NCBI GenBank assembly: GCA_021018995.1
Contig: CM037593.1
Location: 4,244,088-4,308,087, forward strand
Origin: Chloranthus sessilifolius
Taxonomy: Eukaryota; Streptophyta; Magnoliopsida; Chloranthales; Chloranthaceae
Direction: 5' to 3'
DNA length: 64,000 bases
In this document: positions 57,922-64,000 of the stretch, piece after piece
How the letters are laid out: every line of letters starts with the position of its first letter
Position numbering within the stretch: position 1 is the stretch's first letter
Position numbers and translations under genes: made by a program
Notes under the pieces: model-generated
What the model saw: the letters and a program-made list of their open reading frames with translations, nothing else
Database searches by the model: none
Told to the model about the DNA's origin: nothing

Positions 57922-60900
57922 TGATGGAAAAGAGTTGGGTAAAAAGTCGAGATATTCTAGAGAGTATGGCGAAGGGTTGGTGCATTTGTCGATCAGGGTT
58001 TAGCCCATGGAATTACTTGCAATGGGAAGCTCAAGTGTCCTTGTACAAGATGTTGTAATTGTGTTTACTTAGAGCCCGACTTATTGAAGGAGCATTTGGT
58101 AATAAACGGGATGATGAAAAGTTATGTTGTATGGACTTATCACGGAGAGAAGAGAGGGCCCTTTGCCTAGATATGAAACTATGGTAGATATTAGAGCCGA
58201 TGACAACGAGAATGTTTGGTTGATGACATCAGGGGGATGGTGCAAGATGCTTTTGGATTTCCGGACCCAAATGAAGACGCAGATGGTTTGGAACAGGAAC
58301 AAAGTGATGTACCCAATGCTAGTGCTTCTGAATTCTATAAATATGCGCATGATTTGGGGAATCCCTTGTATCCTGGATGTAACACACATACGACGTTGTC
58401 TTTCATTGTGAAACTTTGGCATATCAAGGCCCTTGGTGGATGGAGCAACAACTCTTTTACGTTGTTGCTTGACTTACTAAGGGAGGTTTTGCCTAAAATT
58501 CGACGCGTTGGAGAACTTCTCACAAAGCAAAAAGATTATTTCGGGCTTGGGACTAAATTACAATAAAATCGGCGCATGCCCTTACGATTGTATGTTGTCT
58601 TTGGAAGAATGTCGAGAAAAAGAAAAATGTGACATCATGGGACACCGCGATGGAAAAATCATGAGATTGAGGATGACAAGAAGACTCCTGCAAAGATTCT
58701 TCGTCACTTCCCTTTAAAACAACGATTGCAACGTTTGTATTTGTCATCAAAAACTGCAGCTGACATGAGATGGCACGATGAGAAACTCACTAAAGATGGG
58801 GTGTTAAGACATCCTGATTCTCCGACATGGAAACACTTTGACAAGATCAATCCAACATTTGCGAGAGGAAAATCGCAATATAAGATTGGGTTTAGCAAGT
58901 GACGGTTTCAACCCATTCGGACAATGAGTATTGCGCCGACACATGGCTGTACTTATCCCATATAATCGCCTTAGTTTGTGCTTGAAAATGAACACATGAT
59001 CCTCTCATTGCTTATACCGGTCCGACAAGTCCCGAAATGACATCGATGTATACCTGAGGCCTCTAATAGATGAGCTAAAGGAATTATGGGAAGAAGGGTT
59101 GGAAACATACGATTCATCAAAGAGGGAGGTTTTCAAATTGCGAGCGGGCTTGCTTTGGACAATTAGCGACTTTCCAGGATATGCTATGCTTTCAGGTTGG
59201 AGCACTAAAGGATATAAAGCGTGTCCTTATTGCCATGAGAATACATGCAGTGAACGGTTGCCAAATTGTGGGAAGCTTTGTTATATGGGTCATCGCCGAT
59301 TTTTACCTTTAGATCATAGATTTCGAAAGAATAAACGGTGGTTCGATGGAAATATTGAAGAAAGAGAAGCTCCAACCCCACTAACCGGGAAGCAAATTTT
59401 GGAGAATTTAAGAAATTATCAACATACCTTTGGCAAGATCCCCAAAACTGACTATTCTGTGAAGAAACCAAAGAAGATGAAGAAAAAAATGACAAAAAAT
59501 GCACCTCCTATGCCAACAATGCCAAATAACTGGAAGAAGTTGAGTATATTCTTCGAGCTACCATATTGGTCAGAAAATTTACTAAAACACAATTTGGATG
59601 TTATGCATATCGAGAAAAATATATGCGACAATGTGGTTGGTACACTACTGGACCTGGAAGGAAAGTCAAAGGATGGTTTGAAAGCACGTCTTGACTTGAT
59701 GACAATGAACATAAGACATGAGCTCCACCCAAAAGAGCATGCAGATAAGAGTAAAGTGTATCTACCATCTGCATGTTACTCTATGGATAAAAGTGAGAAG
59801 GAGATGTTTTGCCTAATCCTGAAGAGCATGAAGATTCCTGATGGTTATGCCTCTAACATTTCAAGGTGCGTTTACGTCAAAGATCGAAAAATATCCGGGC
59901 TCAAAAGTCACGACTCACACGTTATTATGCAACAATTTCTACCTCTTGCTATTCGGAAGACCGTGCCAAAAACTGTCAGTTCTGCTCTAATAGAACTAAG
60001 CACGTTCTTTCGTGAGTTATGCTCTAAAACATGTCGAGTTGAGGACTTCAAATGTCTACATGAGCGCATACCATTGATTTTGTGCAACTTAGAGCGGATT
60101 TTTCCACCTTCATTTTTTGATATTATGGTCCATTTACCCATACACTTAGCATCAGAGGCAATGCTTGGTGGACCTGTCCATTACCGCTGGATGTATCCCA
60201 TCAAAAGGTATGATCCATACAATCTCTGCAATTATCTTTACTTTTATAAATTATGTTTGATTTCCCTTAATGGAAGTACATTCATTTCTATGTATGCAGA
60301 TACTTGTACACACTTAAGTCATATGTACGCAATAAAGCCTATCCCCAAGGTTCCATTGCGTAAGGATACCGATGAGTGTCTCACATTTTGCTCAAGGTAC
60401 TTACAAAATATTGAAACACGATTGAATAGACCCGTCGGTATGCCGAGGACTTGCAATTGGAGGTGCCGAACAATTCATTCTCACCAATATCGACGTAAAC
60501 AAATGCATAACTATGTATTGTTCAATGATGATAGCGTCGCTCGATATGTGAAGTAATAACTCCCAACCTCTTTATATTGTCGGCCCATTTGAATTCAATC
60601 TATTATACTCACCTCACATCCATTTAATGCAGACAGCATAAATCATACATTAACCTGAAGTATCGTAAGCGGAAAACTGATTACGAGAAACAAAATATAT
60701 ACAAAGAGCAGTTTAGCGATTGGTTTAAATCACATGTAAGTGTGAGGAGATAATTATTTTTATACACTTAAAAGAGGCACTAACTTTGTTATCCACATCT
60801 AATAGATTAAATCAATGATTGAGGCCAATAGTACGTTGCCGGAGAGACTCGATTTACTCGCTGATTTTCCATACACTCATGCAAGAAGATTCACTGGATA

Positions 60901-61516
60901 CACTATCAATGGTTATAAATTTCGAACAACTAATAAGGAGAGGAAGGCTACAACACAAAATAGTGGTGTGATGGTCATTGCAAGCACTCCAAGCTATTCA
61001 AGCGCAAAGGACAAAAATCCAGTTTCAGGGGAGATCACATATTACGGACGTCTCGTGGACATAATTGAGTTGACTTATCGCCAAGGGCTGAAATTAGTGC
61101 TATTCAAGTGTGACTGGGTTGATGTTGGACAACGCAAAGGTATTAAAACAGACCAATTAGGGTTCACGCTTGTGAATTTTACACATTTATCTGCATCTCA
61201 GAAAGACGAACCCTATGTGTTGGCATCTCAAGTAAAGCAAGTTTTCTACGTCGAAGATCCAACCGAACCAGGCTGGCATGTTGTCATCAAGAACAAGCCC
61301 AGGGACACTTTCGATATGAGTGGAGGAGACAATATACTACTAGACAGTGAGCCATATGGTAGCCAAGTTCAAATTGGTACCCGAGAAGATGATAGTACTT
61401 TCAATATCGTGAGGGAAGATGTGGTTGGAGCAATTGTAGATGCACCTTTCCAAGCCCCTTGTACCCGAAAACGTCCTTCCGATGGATTCATTGATGACGA
61501 AGAAGATGAAAATTGA
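57922..61516 (+). pseudogene. CACTA-2 transposase (TnpD type), decayed
   Basis: Start at 57922 (MEKSWVKSRDIL) with a frame change soon after, then GKLKCPCTRCCN of the Transpos_assoc region. Transposase_21 from 58216 (CNTHTTLSFIVKLWHIKALG) into a 485-codon frame at 59099-60556 with WTISDFPGYAMLSGWSTKG, LDVMHIEKNICDNVVGTLL and a DUF4218-like part (KSHDSHVIMQQFLPLAIRK, GGPVHYRWMYPIKR). An intron with AG at 60300 follows. DUF4216 is 60815-61516 (YTINGYKFRT, YYGRLVDIIELTY, LFKCDWVDV). Frame changes near 57960, 58570-58920 and 60360 inactivate it, though it is better kept than CACTA-1. Confidence 0.9.
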
Positions 61517-61938
61517 TTTTAGATTGATATGTAATGATTTCAATTCTATATAGATGGAGTTTTCAATCCTTTCGCCTATTTGATTCTAGTTGGTATTTCT
61601 ATGAGTAAATTAGGTAAACCTTAACTTATCATTTTAATTATGCTAATGATTATGAGATTCAGTTTTTAATAATTATTTGCGTCATTTTGCTTATATTTTG
61701 AACATGTTGAGATTTAATGAGATTATTTGATATTTGTATTTGTGTCAGATGACCGACGTAGATCCACCTCTACGTCGTACTCTGGTGATGTCATGCTGGT
61801 GCCTTTTTTCTATTCATGAGCAAAGCCATCAAATTAACATGTTTTGGACTGTACCTAATGCACACTAAGATTTTGAGAAGGAATTTTACAGTTTGGAAAA
61901 AATTGTAGGATTCTAAATTTTTTAATTCTCCTGATCAG

Positions 61939-62046
61939 ACCGTTCAACAAAATGCTTACCATCGAGATCCTTTTGCTCAAGAGTTTGGAATCAAAATTAG
62001 TGAGAGACTTGCTTCAGTTGAAGCACGCATTTTACCTGCACCTAGA
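61939..62046 (+). pseudogene. Captured ARGONAUTE1-type exon (linker before MID)
   Basis: Exon of 108 bases with AG before 61939 and a GTAAGT donor at 62047. It encodes [20 protein letters not shown] then [16 protein letters not shown], the end of the PAZ domain and the linker in AGO1/AGO10-type proteins, the slicers that use microRNAs. The family usually has Trp where this copy has Arg as the last residue. It continues correctly into the next exon at 62152. No other part of AGO1 is visible, so no functional protein is expected. Confidence 0.86.
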
Positions 62047-62151
62047 GTAAGTAAAGTGACGTATGCGATTTCATCATTCCCTAGTTGCCACCTCTGCTTT
62101 TGAGTGCTTTATAGTGATGTCTGTAAATTATCCTTATGGGTTAATGTGCAG

Positions 62152-62223
62152 CTCAAATACCATGACACTGGTAGAGAGAAGGATTGTTTGCCTCAAGTGG
62201 GTCAGTGGAATATGATGAACAAG
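62152..62223 (+). pseudogene. Captured ARGONAUTE1-type exon (next in order)
   Basis: A 72-base exon with GCAG acceptor and GT donor (62224). It encodes [20 protein letters not shown] and then MMNK, the conserved AGO1/AGO10 segment at the start of the MID region. Together with 61939-62046 it gives 60 contiguous residues across a 105-base intron with intact splice sites. Frame and splice phase are kept, so the two exons could still be joined in a transcript. Confidence 0.88.
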
Positions 62224-62825
62224 GTATTTTGTGCTTTAAGTTTGTCTTTTCAATTTAATGTGTATTTTTTATTTAATATAAAATAAAACTGAGAGTAGGT
62301 ATCTGAAATCGATCAACTTTTAAGTTAGTTATTTTATTTTATTATTATTAATTTTTTTTGAAACTGGTAAGTTTTATTCACAGAGGGTGCGAATAGAGGT
62401 ACCCAAGGGAAATAAGGTTTTATGTCAGACAAGAAAGTAGACTAAGGTGCAAGCTGGGATGAAGTAGAAGCTGAAAGAAGAGTGAACTAATTGAACTAGG
62501 AATAAATCAGTGATGGAAAAAATTTACCTCATATCTCAAAATTTGGGAAATTAAGCTATCGGAACTGTGGCATGACTCAAGTCAGATCTCAAGAAGGCAA
62601 TAAGGCGACTTTAGAAACATCATAAAAAATGGCTAGTTGTCTTTGCTTTTCCGAAGTCAAGGTTACTTAAAGGATTATTCTTGAATCATAATTTGATTGT
62701 TAGAATTTAGGGATCTTCCATTGATCCCAATTTCCATAAATTACATCCAGTACCTTTAGATTTGTTTTTAGTTGTGATTTGCCCTACTATGTTATTATAT
62801 AGAGATCAAAATTTCTGTTTTGTAG

Positions 62826-62941
62826 TTATCTCAGAAGACATGGTGAAGGATGGGTATGAAGATATAATGAACATTGACATATCAGCAGTTGCCATTGACA
62901 TGATGAAAAGGAAATATGCAGAAGTTCCTCAGTTGAAATGT
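62826..62941 (+). pseudogene. Captured METTL13-like methyltransferase exon
   Basis: After a TGTAG acceptor-like site it encodes ISEDMVKDGYEDIMNIDISA then VAIDMMKRKYAEVPQLK. GYEDI.NIDIS is motif I/post-I of the S-adenosylmethionine fold in plant METTL13/EEF1A-lysine methyltransferase-like proteins; the acidic D in NIDIS contacts the cofactor ribose. The downstream sequence departs from the family directly after QLK. Single-exon piece in transposase orientation. Identification is from recall of the family and is less certain than for AGO1 or XLG. Confidence 0.72.
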
Positions 62942-63239
62942 ATCCTCGTCAAATGAAATCTTGTTGTTGATTTCAAGTTGTGTTGGAAACAGTCTCATAA
63001 ATGCACAGAAGCGCGATGATAGGATGGTTTAAATTCTGCGATCAGCATGTCCTTTAGGCCAAGTCCCATCTACAGATGACCTGTCACTTGGACATCTCAG
63101 ATTGATGACAGTGCGTGCCATATGTATGTATAGTTGGTCCAACAACCACAGCTGGTGCTTGGTGCTGAGTCTCCTGACACCTACTCTGATTCCTATATAT
63201 ATGTTTACATAGGTGTGCACATGCATGTGTGTGTGTGTG

Positions 63240-63535
63240 CATGCGTTCACATAATCACGTTGTAGCTGCTAAGTCACATTGGGACCAGAATTGGCTGAGC
63301 TGGTTTCCAATATTGAGTAATCTGTAAAGTAATGTTAGCACTGTCTTTTTGCCCTCATAGGAAGCAGGGAAATGCTAACAAAATTGTGTGTATCAAATTA
63401 TTTCATTAATTTTTCTAACAAACAAGGTTCACATAATCACATCGTGACTTCTAACTGCTAAGTCATGTTAGAACCTGTAAACTTATGTTGGTAATGTCTT
63501 CTTGCTCTCATAGGAAGCAGGGAAATGCTAAAAAA
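63240..63535. repeat. Tandem duplication before the XLG exon
   Basis: Two ~110-140-base units, from about 63247 and about 63430, both begin GTTCACATAATCAC and both contain CTCATAGGAAGCAGGGAAATGC near their end. They lie in the DNA directly upstream of the XLG exon at 63552, so the duplicated part may be the original XLG intron. Confidence 0.75.
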
Positions 63536-63551
63536 TTGTGTTGTATGACAG

Positions 63552-63692
63552 GAGGGATCAGAAAAACCAGATAAAATCATTAGTTCAAACTTGAATTTCT
63601 CTGGGAGGCTTAGTTCTGAGGCAAGCAATGGAAACACTGATGTTTATATTAATGGCCGAGAAATTACAAGGATTGAATTGAAAATTCTAAAG
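63552..63692 (+). pseudogene. Captured extra-large G protein (XLG) exon
   Basis: A 141-base exon (47 codons) with ACAG acceptor and a GT donor at 63693. It encodes [20 protein letters not shown], then [20 protein letters not shown] and IELKILK, a segment of the plant-specific N-terminal half of XLG proteins, the atypical G-alpha subunits that signal with G-beta-gamma. Splice sites and frame are intact. No other XLG domain is present up to the next exon. Confidence 0.86.
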
Positions 63693-63833
63693 GTAGACCT
63701 ATTAGTCCCCTTAAGCTGGAACTTTGCTCTCTCTCTATAGATACGATATTGTTTGAAATTTTATTTATTTCAATCTGTTATCAACGTGAAATAGAGATTG
63801 ACAGGTTATGTAATGTTTTTTTTCCGCTTTAAA

Positions 63834-63929
63834 GTGCAATGTCCACGTGGAACACATTTCTGGGTCTATGATGATGGTAGCTATGAGGAGGAAGGTCAGA
63901 ATAACATCAGGGGGTACATTTATGAAAAG
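63834..63929 (+). pseudogene. Captured XLG exon (next in order)
   Basis: A 96-base exon ending at a GT donor (63930). It encodes [20 protein letters not shown] then [12 protein letters not shown], which follows directly on the previous segment in plant XLG proteins. The intervening intron is 141 bases. Phase and order are right, so capture of a genomic segment with its introns is the simplest reading. The window ends about 70 bases later. Confidence 0.86.
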
Positions 63930-64000
63930 GTACAGACAACTATCACTTAGGGATTCAAGCTTCGACCCGAAACCGAACCAAAAACCGAGCGAACCTAACA

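Larger units (their letters stand above)
53853..64000 (+). mobile_element. CACTA-2: En/Spm CACTA transposon with captured gene pieces
   Basis: Left end CACTACAAAAAAAAAGAC, then an array of GAGACGGC/GCCGTCTC subterminal repeats, a promoter-like region, intron DNA with a receptor-kinase piece, a TnpD-type transposase, and downstream pieces of AGO1-type, METTL13-like and XLG genes. No matching right end (a GTAGTG terminus preceded by GCCGTCTC repeats) was found before 64000, so the element runs off the window. It sits in the DUF4216 exon of CACTA-1. TAT precedes the left end as the likely 3-bp target. Confidence 0.87.

Noticed and set aside
61939-63929. AGO1, METTL13 and XLG exons as functional host genes
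   Set aside because: Each is an isolated piece lacking the rest of its protein, and they follow one another within 2 kb downstream of a CACTA transposase.

Overview
This is nuclear DNA from a flowering plant with a large, transposon-rich genome. Plant-specific families (Athila-type LTR elements, En/Spm CACTA elements, a germin-like protein), spliced plant gene pieces and long AT-rich stretches between them show this. I cannot fix the species. One apparently intact host gene is visible, a two-exon germin-like protein (35337-36304, minus). I see no tRNA, rRNA or CRISPR array. Nearly everything else is mobile DNA, nested several layers deep.

Layout. 1-779: unplaced repeat-like DNA. 780-2484: an Athila-type LTR lacking its last ~30 bases. 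3398-6133: a 5'-truncated L1-type LINE (minus) with a target-site duplication. 6466-7829: a second partial LTR of the same family, inverted. 7830-10496: no recognisable gene. 10497 to about 31480: Athila-type element A (minus; gag, protease, RT, RNase H, integrase), split in its polymerase gene by a second Athila-type element B (plus, 16283-27591) that is flanked by GCGGT on both sides. About 31480-31944: a foldback made of LTR ends. 33074-33754 and 45197-46182: two foldback elements with 9-bp target duplications, each sitting in a different copy of one dispersed repeat family. 35337-36304: germin-like gene. 39698-42258: a 2.56-kb solo LTR with CATAC duplications and a dense cluster of TCGATTAATCGA palindromes. 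47553-53852: left part of a CACTA transposon (CACTA-1). 53853 to the window end: a second CACTA transposon (CACTA-2) inserted in the last transposase exon of CACTA-1.

The most interesting content is in the two CACTA elements. Besides decayed TnpD-type transposase genes they carry pieces of unrelated cellular genes with exon-intron boundaries kept: epsin (ENTH domain) in CACTA-1; and in CACTA-2 a receptor-kinase C-terminal piece (antisense), two ARGONAUTE1-type exons, one exon of a METTL13-like methyltransferase and two exons of an extra-large G protein (XLG). This is transposon gene capture. The epsin piece also exists in partly inverted form, so its transcript could fold back. Whether any captured piece is expressed, or makes small RNAs against its parent gene, cannot be told from sequence alone.

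The layers give a relative order: A before B, and CACTA-1 before CACTA-2. B, which must be younger than A, is nevertheless far more broken by small indels. Either B moved as a defective passenger or the assembly consensus is poor there.
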